Assembly: GCA_050084515.1 (NCBI GenBank)
Contig: CM114273.1
Location: forward strand, 14,694,001 to 14,758,000
Source of the DNA: Blasia pusilla
Lineage: Eukaryota; Marchantiophyta; Marchantiopsida; Blasiales
Length of the DNA: 64,000 nucleotides
Direction: 5' to 3'
In this document: in pieces, positions 1 to 11,739 of the stretch
Position numbering within the stretch: the stretch's first letter is position 1
Layout: every line of letters begins with the position of its first letter
Made by a program: the position numbers and the translations under genes
Notes under the pieces: generated by a model
What the model was told of the DNA's origin: nothing
Database searches by the model: none
What the model saw: only the letters and a program-made list of their open reading frames with translations

Positions 1-2033
1 TATCAAATTTAGGGTTTAGTTGTGTGATTGTGCAATCACACAACAGCCCAATATTCTGCGTATCAAATTTCACTAAATCATCACTGGAACTCCTACACTG
101 ACAGTCTCGAGGAACTCTACAAAGCAAAGCAACCAGATGTTACTACCGAATGCTCTTCCAGACCTGATGGACTACAGCTTGCTCCTCTGGGCACACTCTT
201 CAAAAGACCCCTGCATCATCACCTCATTCGGAGACTAATTTGTGCCCATGGAGCTACCCTTGGGTCGTGGGATTCTTCTGATCAAATATCGATGCTCAAT
301 AATGCAAGCGAAGCACTAAGAGCAGACCCAAGATCGTCCTTGGTCCATCTCCATCGTAAAAGTCGGGGTGCAGAACATTCTCTGGTGGCAGAAGTATTGT
401 TCTCCTGAACGGGGGTGGAATGAACTGATCCTGCAATTTATCGTGCCTGATGAAAATAAGAACTCCATGAAGTCCTTATTCTCATAAGGACTCCAAGGAG
501 TCCTTATTCTTGTGAGAAACTCCATGGGGACGGACCTTTAGGGCCAGATTCCATGGGCACACGTGTACGTCACGGGAGCCCATTTCTGGGTCCAAAACTC
601 TTATCCAGCGGTTCACCACGGGAAAACCCACCAGTACCATGGAAAAATCCATGGTCGTGAGGACGCCAGATGAATTCTGCGACCAAAAGTTGTGGGCACA
701 GAAAAATCAACGATGCTCTACTGTCGCCGATTTCCTGCGCGCATGGAATCGGCCCCTTAGACGATCTTGGGGATGTGAGTCTACAATTTTGGGGTTGTAT
801 GGTTTAGGCACTCTGTGTTGATCAGGAATGCTTATGTCTTGAAACAATTTCTTGGCTAAACATGAATCTTTCATGCGATTCACGATTATGTTAGTCATGT
901 CGTGGTGAAATGAGGATTTCTACATCGTTATTTTCTCCAACTATTACGGCGATGTACGTTTAAAAATTGATAAAAAGAAATTGGAAAATATGAAGTTTAA
1001 AGAAAAGAAAAGAATTGTATCCTGAACAGGTAAAAAAATAAAAATGAAATCATAAGAAAATGATAAGAAGGTACCATACGTTATGCAAACATCATTTAAA
1101 TTTCACTTTGTGCACCTTCTTGACTTTTTGAATATATTTTAATTTTCCCCACCTAATTTTGGTCAAAATTTTCTAATCTTAGATTTTAGGGGAAACATTT
1201 TTTTAAAGAAAATGGTGATGACTTTTATTTTTAAGCATGAACTTAATTCTTTCGAGAAAGATAACAAAAAAAGAAAAAGAACAAAATATAATTAAATTGA
1301 GCTTCTATTCCTAAAAGGATTCAAATTAAAAAGTAAAAAAACTCTCCATTCCCTCCTCCCTCCCATTCCTTAACTTAACTATCCCCTCACCACCCTTGAT
1401 TCTTACTTTCCTCATTATGGCCATCTAAAATTTAACACGTCACCAAGAGAGGTGTTGCGAAGGAGGAATCGCTCCTCCGTTAATAGTATAGTTTGTGTGG
1501 TGTAACATTTTCTTGAGATTTTGGTACATGCTTTCAAGGATTTTGGGATACAAAAGTTCCCAAGCCAATAAACTATGACTTAACCTTAAACTATTATGTT
1601 AACTTAGAGCTAACAAGGTAATGGAAATCTTATTGAAAGCTTTCTTGGTTGCCTATTTTATATAAAGATTTTTTTAGCAAAGGATGCTATTAACTTTCCT
1701 AATTGAATAGTTTTGGAAATGAAAAACTACAATGAAAATTTTTTGTATTGGATATTTCTTACTAGCACAAGAAATGAAGAAGTGGCAAGAGCGGAGTCTT
1801 TGGGCATGTGTTGTAATTATGGTGTTTAACATGATAGAATCTAACACAAATACTTTTATATATTTTATTTGAGTATAACGGGGTTGGGATTAATATTTAC
1901 AAAATTTTAGGGTTATATTGCAAGTGAAATTATTTAGTTATCTTTTTTTCAATTTGATGGAGTTTGGTTGTGGATGCAAATTTATGGTTCTCTTAGTCGC
2001 TAGTGGTCCTTTATCTTTGTCCATTGTAGAAAG
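1..2033. other. Non-coding stretch, no gene recognised
   Basis: The first ~800 bases are of mixed composition and contain short repeated phrases ending in 'ggactccaaggagtcc' near 485-505. The rest is AT-rich. Short open frames occur but have no recognisable domain, and their codon use looks random. The 1-800 part resembles a decayed retroelement LTR in base composition, but I found no partner copy in the window. Confidence 0.5.
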
Positions 2034-2591
2034 CAGAGTTGCATACTGACAAAGTCTATACCTGCGAACTTATGTTTGTCCTAGGGAAAGACATGTCCAT
2101 GCGGGTCCAATTACCCGCATCTGCACCCGAGCCGGCCCTGCCTGCACCTGATCTTGCATCGCATCCCCCTCCCCCCTCCCCCTGGAATCTCCCCCTTCCT
2201 CCTTCCTTGGCCTCCATCCACCTTGCAACATAAATATATTGTAGCCCTAAGTGAGAGCGCGGATTTTCTTAAAAAAGCCTCGTGTGGGGCTATAACATAT
2301 TAAAATGAAAATAATTGTGAAAATATGTTATAAACCCACATGAGAGCGTGGGTTTTTTTAGAAAAAAAGAAAAAAAATTTGGGGCATAGGTGGGCTTGCG
2401 TATGGATGCGAGCGGGGCATAGGTTGCATGTAGATAGGGTGCGGGCCACATGCGAGTTGGGGTTGCGGAGTGGATGGGGGTGGGGATTATAGTAGGTACC
2501 CAAAGCCATGATGTGAGAACGGGTGTGGGATTGGGTGCAAGATGACATGTTTGTGGACAAGTCTAGACATGTTCGTTCCTATGCAATCTTG
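2034..2591. mobile_element. hAT-like non-autonomous element (MITE)
   Basis: The ends form imperfect terminal inverted repeats, CAGAGTTGCA at the left and TGCAATCTTG at the right. They are flanked by near-identical 8-bp target duplications, gtagaaag (2026-2033) and atagaaag (2592-2599). An 8-bp duplication with CA..TG-type ends is typical of the hAT superfamily. There is no transposase inside. The subterminal region shares 'gacaagtct.gacatg' phrases with the elements at 21.4 and 22.5 kb, so the three look like one family. The interior is C-rich at 2110-2215 and contains the inverted pair ataacatatt/aatatgttat near 2290-2325. Confidence 0.65.
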
Positions 2592-2599
2592 ATAGAAAG

Positions 2600-3143
2600 G
2601 GTAATCTTGGCATGTGGGAAGTTAGTATTGATTTTTTTATAATTCTCTATCATAAATACCTTTTGCCATCATCAACCATTCAAAATTTGATGATTTGCTA
2701 TAATATATTTTCTAAACTGAGGTCTATGCTCCCTCGTAATGTTTCATAAAAGTGAGATAGTGTGAGAGTGGAGTGGGTTAACAAGAAGATCCGATGGTGT
2801 AGACGACTTAACACATGGGGAAATTTTTGGCTCGATATCATGGACTTATGGGATAGATTAAGGAGAGAGCTCCAAATCTATTTGGTGCTCTCAGTAGAAA
2901 AGGAAAAATGTGGAAAAATGAAAATAATTTAATTACAAATATTACCTGTATTACTTATCCTCAAAATAAGTTGGTAAATACATGCATGTTATTTCTAAGC
3001 CCTATCTTTAACTAATATTGTGAGTCATTTAATGTCCATGTAATTTTTCTTCTCAACTGTGTTTTATTCGTCATTTTATCATATAATTGCAAAATCCACT
3101 TTATGATAAAAACAAACCTCGGAAGCATACAAAGACAATGAAA
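2600..3143. other. AT-rich spacer
   Basis: No supported coding potential, RNA gene or repeat was seen here. Confidence 0.5.
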
Positions 3144-3520
3144 AACATCTCTACAAGTTGGCGTGCGCATACACATCGCTACACAACACCGATCTTCCCC
3201 ACACACGGGTAGATCCACACATGTACAGAACTCAACTCATTCATATACATGGAGATCATCCAACCGCCCCCCTAGCTGGCAGTTGGATCTTCCTAACTCC
3301 AGATAGAAAATGTCACATCTCCCTGACATGACCTACTACCCTATACACATCTCGGACACATCCATCGTCCCGTGGGAACTACATCAAGAGGGGGGGGGGG
3401 TCAAACATAACATATGCCACCCTCGAGAACAACCATCACATACCAACATGGTGGCTGCATCCCGAATGCAAACAATGAATTCCCACCAACCCCCTGACAT
3501 CTTTCTCATGTAAAAATAAA
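3144..3520 (-). mobile_element. Decayed 3' end of the PHD-finger Ty3/gypsy family
   Basis: This stretch begins with the phrase 'cgtgcgcatacacatcgctacac', which also marks the 3' region of this family at 3917, 4565 and 45943. It continues through the C-rich (minus-strand polypurine) 'cgcccccctagctgg' at about 3266 and then matches the downstream part of the element at 46080-46400 (acacatccatcgtccc, catatgccacc, gtggctgca). It lacks an intact reading frame. It is an old fragment with no LTR pair. Confidence 0.6.
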
Positions 3521-3904
3521 GAGTAATAAAAACAGCACACCCGGCCTAAAACTCCACTCCTCAATCTACATCGACATATTGAGCCTCGTCCACCCTGTGC
3601 TATCAAGGAATCCGGAAGCTAGCACCCTAGTCCTATCTCACACACATACAAGAGAGGTGCTCCAACAGCCCAACATGCGAAAGATGGCTTGGGAAAGCCA
3701 TCTTCCTCCCTAAAAATAGCAATCATCTTGGTAACCTACGCGCACACGTTACCAGGGGCGGATGACCTGCTCAACAAGTCACCCGGCTGTGAAAGACCCC
3801 AACATGAATTTTTTTTCAGAAACGACGTTCTTGACACAACGAACCTATCCTCAACCTTATCCGACACCGCGGGACAAAGTTACACTCAAGATAGTTCGCT
3901 GGCT

Positions 3905-4690
3905 CCTATGCCCTATGTCGTGCGCATACACATCGTTACACAACATACATTGCTGTCATCGATCACACACACAAATACACACGATCCCATGCTAACTCAT
4001 GGCATCCATACACAAAGGCAAGAAGTACCAAAATATCTCCAATAAAGTAAGATCCAATCTCTCTCTACATCATCTCACACCATAGCTCTCAAAGGTGTGC
4101 ACTCTCTCTCATATCAAACCAAACCCACTCTCCTTATGAGAGGCTTGGGTTACACTCACAAGGCAAGGGACCATAGCTCCGCCGCCTTATGCCAAGAGGT
4201 TCAACAAAGAGAGAATGAGCTCTCAAGCTCTCTCTCTTGGAGGTAAACCCTCTTCCCTCTCCCAAAGCCCTCTCAATGGTAACCTATGCTCGCAAGTCAC
4301 CTCCTTGGCTCTTGACTTGCTGTAGCGGGTCAAGGGCCAGTTCCCAAAGTGGAAAGTCAACTATCCCCAGCATGGAAACTTACCTGAAATAGTAAGTTTC
4401 TCTATATGGCTCCAAATAAGCGGAAACGAAGGGGAAACCTGCTCTCTCAGGTTTCTCGGGGCCTCAACAAGTCATCCTCGACCTTTTGGGCATGTCCTCC
4501 ACTACTCGTGCAGACGCTCTGCTAGATCCCATCGATCTATCCTAACAGTCGTGACAGTTGTCTTGCGCATACACATCGCTACACAATATACATCGCTATC
4601 ATCGAACACATACACAAACACACACGATCCCATGCTAACTTATGGCATCCATACACAAAGGCGAGAAGTACCAAAATATCTCCAATCGCC
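3905..4690 (-). mobile_element. LTR-like sequence of the PHD-finger Ty3 family (tandem junction at ~4041)
   Basis: The segment 4042-4690 looks like a nearly complete LTR in minus orientation. On the + strand its right end, 'ccaaaatatctcca', abuts the minus-strand polypurine tract (cgcccccctagctgg, 4687 onward), as expected for a 3' LTR. Its body (4160-4560) is repeated at 5505-5900 and at 53050-53336/58962-59072. The preceding 3905-4041 is a second copy of the LTR right end joined directly to the next LTR, so part of an older copy lies in tandem. The exact left boundary is uncertain. Confidence 0.55.
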
Positions 4691-4891
4691 CCCCTAGCTG
4701 GTGGTTAGGTCCCTCTAACTCGAGATAGCCATCTATCCCTACCTACCACGACATACATCTCTGGGACGCTAAGAGCAGAAAGTCCGGGTGCTCATGTGGC
4801 CCCATTGTTAGTCGCATTCCTGTCATCTATGTCATAGAAAAAGTCGGAATTCTACCTTGTATCTCCTCTATGTACATCTGAGACACATCCA

Positions 4892-5517
4892 TCATCCCCA
4901 AGGAACCCTAGTGAGAGGTGGCGTCTGACATGCCATATGCCAACCTCTCGAACATCCATCACAGACTAGCATTGTGGTCGCACCATGAGCAGCATCACAC
5001 GACATACAACGCAAGCATGTAGGAACTATTGCTGAGCTCGGATCTAATGTATCATCAATGTTAGGAAGGTGACATGACGCACAATTACGCACATGGTCCT
5101 TCCATACCATACCATCGCATTCCTCCAGCAAGAGAACACCGGATGGCAAAATGTCACGCACTCTCAGGATAATGCGCCCTGTAGTCACATCCAACGTCAT
5201 CGGTGCCGTGTGTTGCAAGTAGACATAATCTCCCTGATGAAACCTCCGAATAGTTGGTCGAGAACCACCACCCCGAATAGTCGCATATCTCAACGTATCC
5301 CGATGCTGCGCAATTGCCAAGTTTCGAACGCCATGGGCATCACTCTACGAAATAACTCAACCCTCTGAGAACATGCTCGCATCCATACTTCTGGGTCATC
5401 AAGGTCCAGCGTCTCACCAACATCTCGACGAATGGCCGCAGGTGAATCTGGCTCTCGGCCATAAAGTAGCAAGTACGGTGAAAAAGACCCTAAGGATGCC
5501 TGCTTGCAAGGGACCAT
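4892..5517 (-). pseudogene. Ty3 integrase C-terminus plus PHD finger, truncated
   Basis: Two overlapping minus-strand frames (4892-5320 and 5290-5517) give the end of a Ty3/gypsy integrase: YLLLYGREPDSPAA, then a basic FHQGDYVYLQ stretch, then a PHD finger (CLRC...CDGC..GWHMAC) that stops at TRVPWG before the last Cys pair. The closest relative is the full element at 46250-46855. The frame break near 5300 (FETWQLRSIGIR versus FENLAIAQHRDT) is a short indel. Just past the start, at about 5500, the sequence jumps straight into LTR sequence, so the gag, protease, methyltransferase and RT parts are missing. Confidence 0.8.
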
Positions 5518-5900
5518 AGCTCCGCCGCCTTATGCCAAGAGGTTCAACAAAGAGAGAATGAGCTCTCAAGCTTTCTCTCTTGGAGGTATACCCCCTTCCC
5601 TCTCCCAAGCCCTCTCAACGGTAACCTATGCTCGTAGGTCACCTCCTTGGCTCTTGACTTGCTATTGCGGGTCAAAGGCCAGTTCCCAAAGTGGAAAGTC
5701 AACTATCCCCAATATGGAAACTTACTTGAAATAGTAAGTTTCTCTATATGGCTCCAAATGAGCCGAAACGAAGGGAAAACCTACTCTCTCAGGTTTCCCG
5801 AGGCCTCAACAGGCCATCCTCGATCTTTTGGGTCTGTCCTCCACTACTCGTGCAGAAGCTCTGCTAGATCCCACCGATCTATCCTAACAGTCTTGACACT
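5505..5900 (-). mobile_element. LTR fragment of the PHD-finger Ty3 family
   Basis: This stretch is highly similar to 4160-4555 (caagggaccatagctccgcc ... cgatctatcctaacagt). With 4042-4690 it brackets the internal remnant at 4690-5500, giving an LTR-short-internal-LTR unit about 1.9 kb long: an internally deleted derivative of the element seen at 46-53 kb. Confidence 0.65.
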
Positions 5901-7060
5901 TATCCACGATACATCTCGGTCTATCGGCTACTTAGATGTGATAAAGAGATGGATGCAAGAAATAAAAAATGTACAAAGAAAATGGCAAGAAGCCAACATA
6001 AAGCCAACTTAACGAGCTACATAATTAATAAATTGAAACAAATATGATATGAACACTAATGTTTGGTAAGATGTGATAGACAATGGGGTTAAAGGTATCA
6101 TAGCACAAAAGTTAAAGGGTGCTAACTTCTATATATTCCAACATAAAATCTAATAGTGCTAACTTTCATATGTATTTGATATCAAATAAATCTTTTTTTG
6201 ATATTGATTTTTTATATCAATGAATTTTTAACATTAATTTTATGTGTGTTTTGGAAATATATGAAACACACATTACATTCCAATTGGTATCAAAATAAGG
6301 TAGCTCCAAGTTTTGTGATGCAACCATTTCAACTTGATGTTTCAATGTCACTGCTTGTGCATGTTTATAATGCCGTTGATATGCATCATTGAAAATAAAT
6401 AGTTACAAGGAAGAAAGAAGAACTACATGAAGGGGGGAGTTTATGATTCTTGAGGGAGTGGTGAGAGCACATGTTTTTAGGAAAGAAAAAAAGACACATG
6501 TAAATGCCCAAAAACTTCAAATGCAAAAGGAATACTTCCATTGGTCCCATGTCTCACCGCATAACTTAATTCTTTGATTCTTGTTGTTGCATTGGATCAA
6601 AACCTTAGTACGTGCAACTCATGTATCAACACCAATGCTTGTGCTTGTTGTAGTGCCACTAAGATGCATTGCCGAAAATAAATGATCATGGGGAGAGAAG
6701 GACTACAAGAATGTACAACCCGACACACCAAGTTATAACTAGTTGTATTAATAATCATCACATCACCCCGTATATGAAAGCGAGATAAGAAGATAAACTC
6801 TTATAGGTTACTTTCATAATTTGATCAATTAAAACATCAAGAATATTAATTTAAGAGCCTCTAAATCTTACATAATTCCACAAATCAGAAAATAATGAAT
6901 TTTTTTTATTAATGGTATATCGTAATTAGATAGATATAAGAATGGACAGTAGAAATTAAATTTACTAGCATACTATAATTCTATTAAAAAAGGTTCTTCA
7001 TCGTATCTAATATTTGGATAAATCTGAAAACGGTGAAAAAGAATGATAAACGGTGAAAAA
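5901..7060. other. AT-rich spacer
   Basis: Nothing supported. The open frame at 6198-6392 is low-complexity chance sequence. Confidence 0.5.
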
Positions 7061-7948
7061 AAGGGTGTGAAGTTCTTCGAAGTTGTTAAGTTTGATTCTG
7101 GTCAGACCGCGTAAGTTACGTCGGAGAGAAGTAGGTCAAGCTGTTTTCAGCTTAAATGGGAACCGTATCGGATCGCGAGACCATTCTACGCATTTGGAGT
7201 CGCCTCCCGTCTCAGGTCGTTTCTCCCTCTGAAGGTGTAACCATTGGTTCAGATCTGCCTTTCTGCACAAGTTTCTCTCTCAAATCGTCGCTCGTTGTTG
7301 GATTTGATTAACGTTTCTTGAGTCTAGGCCGGCCGGTTCAAGCTAGCTTACCAGCGCTTTGGTTCTCCTGAACTTATCTTCCTTTTGAAATTGGGAAAGA
7401 CTGATGTTTCTTAATGTTTGTGGTTTGTGCAGTTGGATTGAAGCGGGACTCGATACTTACAGTATCTGCGACGTTGAGGTGGATGGAGTTCACGCAGGAT
7501 TGAGAGTGCGTTGGGTTTTTCACGAGCGAAGATTGATGTGTGATCGATCTCGACGGGACGGCAGAGGAGGTTGTGTGCAGAGTTGACCAGCAGTGGAAAG
7601 GAGGGATTCGATTTGGCCCTGTCTTTGTAGGCAGACAACTGATCCGAAGACATCGTACGCGTTTCAGACGGGCATCTCGTGAAGGTATATAGCCAACTGG
7701 AGATTCCGATTTAGTCCATTTGATGCGTCTCGGGCGCCTCCAAGTGCTTCGATTATAGTCGAGGATCCACCATCTCGGAAAGTCGGCCGGGAGAATTCAA
7801 GTTCGAAAAGCCGCTCTCAAGATCGAAGTACAACTGTAAGACTCGTTTTTTCCAGATCTGAAATTCAGCGTTTGCAGCCGATATCGATATTAGCGTGGAC
7901 TCCTCTTCCGAGTCAGGCAATCTGGTCAGCACTTTGCACGCAGGGATT
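7061..7948 (+). promoter_or_regulatory. CpG-rich 5' region of the LRR gene
   Basis: The composition changes sharply from AT-rich to CpG-rich at about 7080 and stays so to the end of the coding region at 8728. This probably includes the promoter, 5' UTR and possibly a small upstream exon. Candidate splice signals exist (gtaagactcg at 7837; ttgcag at 7872; gatattag at 7886), but I cannot decide between them without transcripts. The frame at 7404-7586 has no recognisable domain. Confidence 0.4.
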
Positions 7949-8728
7949 ATGGAGAACTGGAATGCTCATAATGATCCTACACCCGAACTGAACAGGGCTC
8001 CTGCGGATCCCCTGGCAAGACCTGAAATCACAAGAAAATCTTCCTCCGCGGCTACTCCTCCTCCACCTCCACCTCCCCCTCAGTCAGCTCCACCTTATCA
8101 GAAGCGGACGCCGCCCGCTTGTCTTCCTCCGCCTCCGCGACCTGAAATTACAACAAAATCTTCCTCCGTGGCTACTCCTCCTCCACCTCCCCCGCCACCT
8201 CCGCAGTCACGTCCACGTTATCAGAAGCGGACGCCGCCTGCTGCTCTTCCTCCGCCGCCCCTGCCTCATTTACTGCCAAATTTCCAAGTTGATGGTAAGG
8301 TAGCAAGGGTGTACTTGCCAGACTCGCAGCTGTGGTTGAGCGTTTGTAGAGATTCATGCATAGAGGAGCTCCATATTTCTCATCGTTGGAAGGAGTGGAA
8401 TCCGTCTGCGCTGACGGACGCGCTTGCCGATTTACTCTCTGCGAATTTGGAATCTCTGAAGAAAATCGTCATCCTCCCCAAGAATGCCTTGCGCTTGGAA
8501 GGGAGTCAGTGGGCAAAGATCTTCGCATGCTTGCGCCTCAATACAACTCTCAAGCACTTGGACCTGACAGATTGCAAAGGCCTCAATGCTGATGCTTTCA
8601 GGAGCGTCGTGGAGCTTCGCTTGCTCGCGAACCCTTCTTTAACGACCATTGACATTACGAACACTCCATGGGCACAACCATCTGATGTCAGGGGCCCCAT
8701 ATTGAGAGCTTTACTCGCTCACAACTAG
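7949..8728 (+). CDS. Proline-rich leucine-rich-repeat protein (259 aa from first ATG)
   Basis: The open frame extends upstream to 7895, but the first in-frame ATG is at 7949. Residues ~24-105 are two tandem ~40-residue units, each made of RPEIT.KSSS.AT, eight or nine prolines and YQKRTPPA. The C-terminal half (from about residue 125) is an LRR-like fold with LRLNTTLKHLDLTDCKGLNADAF and LANPSLTTIDI, ending at a clean stop after RALLAHN. The same module, with the same order of motifs, ends the protein at 16711-17964. The family resembles the LRR portions of plant LRR/Roco-like proteins, but no GTPase or NB-ARC domain is present here. Function unknown; a role in recognition or defence is only a guess. 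An upstream exon cannot be excluded. Confidence 0.7.
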   Translation: MENWNAHNDPTPELNRAPADPLARPEITRKSSSAATPPPPPPPPQSAPPYQKRTPPACLPPPPRPEITTKSSSVATPPPPPPPPPQSRPRYQKRTPPAALPPPPLPHLLPNFQVDGKVARVYLPDSQLWLSVCRDSCIEELHISHRWKEWNPSALTDALADLLSANLESLKKIVILPKNALRLEGSQWAKIFACLRLNTTLKHLDLTDCKGLNADAFRSVVELRLLANPSLTTIDITNTPWAQPSDVRGPILRALLAHN

Positions 8729-10985
8729 CTTTCTGCATACCGATTCAACCCGCTCATCCAAGTTCTTAAAAAAATAATTTCCTTACCCAGTTAGCGTCCG
8801 ATTTCCTCAGATCATGAATTTACATAGCTCGGGCGGACGGACATGGACATATCTTCTCCTTTCTGGTTTTCAGTTGAATTTCCCTCATGAATGTAAGCAA
8901 AGTCAAGTCTCGTGTGTGCATTGTCAAATCTAAAATGTCACTACTAAGTACTGTGGTTGAGATTTTACCTGCAACCACATACCATAACTAATTGAGAAAA
9001 CCACGACTTAGCCATCAAGGAAAGTCTTATCCAAATCTGAAACCCCCTCCCATTGAGAACGTCTTAGAAGTCACAAAACCATAACTCACTGTCTGATAGA
9101 GCCGAGGAGGCAACTCATTTCTACACCGAGAAGACAACTTGTAAGAAGTCACCTATGGACAGATGGGGGGGGGGAAAGATCTCCTTGTACATTGGAAATG
9201 AAATAAAGCTTTAAAAAGTCCATGCGCTGTGATGGTAGTCGCCTACATTTTCATACAAGGAAACATCCTCACTCTAGACTATGGACTACTCAGTTATCAC
9301 CTAACTTGCGGACGAGATTCTAGATTCTATTTTCAAAATCATTAGTAAGAGTGAGGGTCAATTTCATTTACCCTTTCTAGTTATGGGGTGATTTTTGCTT
9401 TCATTATAGAGAAAGTAGGGGAAAAAAAACTTCAAAAAAGATCACAACTAATTAAACCATTCACAATTGAAAGTTAAGCTAGATTTATGACTTATTTAGA
9501 TAAAATAAAAGAATCTACCCGAGATTATATCTCCATCTATGATCTATAATTGGATTTGGAGCTCTCTCCTAACTTTGTCAACGACACCACATCCAAAATT
9601 ATGTTATGTGTATAATATGAAGTTCCTACACCATCAAATTTCTTGTTGCGCTACTCTATTCCCCCACTACTTCCCTTTTACCGAACTTTATGAGGGAGTT
9701 AAATGCACAAGTTATATTGCTTACCCACCTTCTCTCCACCATAACGTCTCCCCATGGTCCCTTTCTCATTTTCGATCTTGCCACTATCGTCATGATATTC
9801 GTGGATCCATAACAATGTCTACATTTCTTCCTCATCCTCTTCTTAATCACTCACCTTTTCCTACCGGCCATAATCTCAATCTTTTATCATTGAATCCCAT
9901 TTCCTTCCCATTCTCACATGCCTCATCTGAACCTTTCCTTCTTACTCCCATATTTTATACCCTCATCCTTCCCTAAGTTATATTATCTCCTATTATGAAC
10001 TTCCATCTCTTCCCCATATAACCCGTCTCCTTCTACACGAGTGCCTCAAGTTTATTGAATATTTTGTGGTAAAACTTGTTGCCCAATTGATTTCCTTCAA
10101 TTTTTCCTTGTTATTCTCCCTTGTCCTTGACTCTATACCCATATTCTTGTTATTTTTTGTCCCATCACCCATTGGAACAAACGTCTCCTTTTTGATTAGA
10201 AAGTTGGCATGTGATCCCACATATATCAATTTTGTACTTCTCATTCCGCAATGGATTTTAGTTCTTCCTCCCGTGGAAGCGGTGACGAGCCATCGTGAAA
10301 CCTTTTTTCTTATTCAACACTTTATGGCATAAGATTGGAAGAATCTTGAAAATGAACATTTTGTTCCAGCAAAAGCCTTAATAATGGCTCATCCCACACT
10401 TTGTGCCAATTATGGAAGGCCTTCAATAGAACATCATCTTAGACATAGCTTACTTTTGGATCAAGTTTTTGAGTACTCTTGTGTGGCTCAAGCATTAGAG
10501 CCTCTTCTCCAACAATCCAAAGTGTGAACATTGTTACACTCTTCAAAGTTCTTCATCCTTCTTTAAGACGGGATTTGTCATCTTTTGGAGAAGAGTATAT
10601 CATAAATATGGATTGGAGCTTGACTTGAAGGATTTTATTAGTGCATTTCTTCATTATCCTTGCTTATTAGCAATGGGGGTGATAGGGATGGTTTTTTAGC
10701 AATTCTATCATTGCATTATCCAATTTATCCCAAGATTCCCAAACAAAGTTTGTAATTGGATTTATCTCACCTAATCATAATTGTGTATATATTGCAAGAA
10801 TTTACTTTCCTTATTCAATCTCTAGGCTATTATGGTTGTTATGGATAAGTCTCCCAAAATTTCCCTTTGGCTATTAAGGAGGTAATAGGTATCATAATGC
10901 TAGGTTAGTCAAAGCCTTTGCTTGCGGTTTCAATTCGTTCTTATCTCAATGCACACTTAATTTCACATCAATTTGGTATTACTAC
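8729..10985. other. Intergenic, no gene supported
   Basis: Mostly AT-rich. The long frame at 9539-9976 is C/T-biased, with no domain, and appears to be chance. Poly-G is seen at 9163-9174. Confidence 0.5.
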
Positions 10986-11066
10986 ATGAATATCAGGTAT
11001 GGAGTGTATACTATGAATGGTTGTGAGACAATCATTCATGGTATACACTCCATACGTGATATTCAT
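10986..11066. repeat. Near-perfect 81-nt hairpin
   Basis: The left arm 10986-11019 and right arm 11033-11066 pair over 34 positions with two mismatches. The stem then continues inward (ttgt/acaa) to a 3-nt loop. It could be a miRNA-like precursor, a tiny foldback element or a template-switch product. A second 10-bp inverted pair (tgaatggtaa/ttaccattca) lies just downstream at about 11082-11117. Confidence 0.75.
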
Positions 11067-11131
11067 CTAGATCAAGGGACTTGAATGGTAACCCAATCTA
11101 GATGTAATTACCATTCAATTCAATATGATAA

Positions 11132-11422
11132 ATTCATATCACTGAACGAACCACAGCTAGAGTAGACAAGTATGTTGAAGTCCTGGAGCTAAGGCACGCA
11201 GCTCTTCTCGCTGACAGAGGAGATCTCATTACAAAGTTAGGAGTGACCGGCTATGACAACAAAGGTGGGTGGGAAGAAGCCTTGCGTAGAGTGACAGCCT
11301 TGCAAGATTCGGCAGCAAGGAATTCAAAGTTTATTCGTGATCTCTTGAGTAGGCTAGGTGTGTCATCAGACGCCTTGGATGAGGCATCATGTTCCTCCAA
11401 GGCTCTAAATGGCTATTGTTGA
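11132..11422 (+). CDS. Probable 3' terminal exon of an unidentified gene
   Basis: A 96-codon open stretch runs from an upstream stop to TGA at 11420-11422. It has balanced, coding-like composition and reads TARVDKYVEVLELRHAALL, then DRGDLITKLGVTGYDNKGGW, then EEALRRVTALQDSAARNSKF, ending near LSRLGVSSDALDEASCSS. There is no ATG at its start, so it would have to be an exon joined to upstream sequence or a truncated gene. The predicted chain is helical and charged. I do not recognise the family. A polyadenylation signal AATAAA lies 36 bases after the stop. An exon of a captured or decayed gene is equally possible. Confidence 0.4.
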   Translation: MHITERTTARVDKYVEVLELRHAALLADRGDLITKLGVTGYDNKGGWEEALRRVTALQDSAARNSKFIRDLLSRLGVSSDALDEASCSSKALNGYC

Positions 11423-11457
11423 CTTGCAGCGGTTGGATTCTACAGGTCCAAGCATGT

Positions 11458-11463
11458 AATAAA
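11458..11463 (+). terminator. AATAAA polyadenylation signal
   Basis: A canonical AATAAA sits shortly after the stop of the open exon at 11132-11422, in the expected place for a 3' UTR. Confidence 0.4.
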
Positions 11464-11574
11464 TCTTTGTAAAGTTCTTTTTTTTTTATGGTGAAACGGT
11501 GATCACATCCATGTTGTATAATGTATGTCAAGCGCTGGAATTTGTGCACTTCCACCCCAAACCCTACAACCGGC

Positions 11575-11728
11575 GGCTAAAACGCTCCTTCCTCTCCCCG
11601 TTGGCTGAAACTTCATCAGCTCACTGCAATGCCATGACACACTGGACCTGTGGCTAAAACGCTCCTTCCTCTCCCGGTTGGCTGAAACTTCATCAGCTCA
11701 CTGCAATGCCATGACACACTGGACCTAC
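11575..11728. repeat. Two tandem 77-bp repeats
   Basis: The unit beginning ggctaaaacgctccttcc and ending cactggacct(gt) occurs at 11575-11651 and 11652-11728, nearly identical. A partial third, diverged copy (ggctaaaatggtccctcc) follows at about 11773. Noncoding. Confidence 0.8.
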
Positions 11729-11739
11729 TTCTAAAACCT

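Noticed and set aside
7895-7948. Upstream extension of the LRR protein to 7895
   Set aside because: The extension starts at GTG, not a usual eukaryotic start; the first ATG is 7949. It could still be coding if an upstream exon is spliced on.
9539-10332. Frames of 145 and 88 codons on + strand
   Set aside because: C/T-rich composition with Ser/Phe/Leu/Pro-heavy translations and no motif; looks like base-composition bias.
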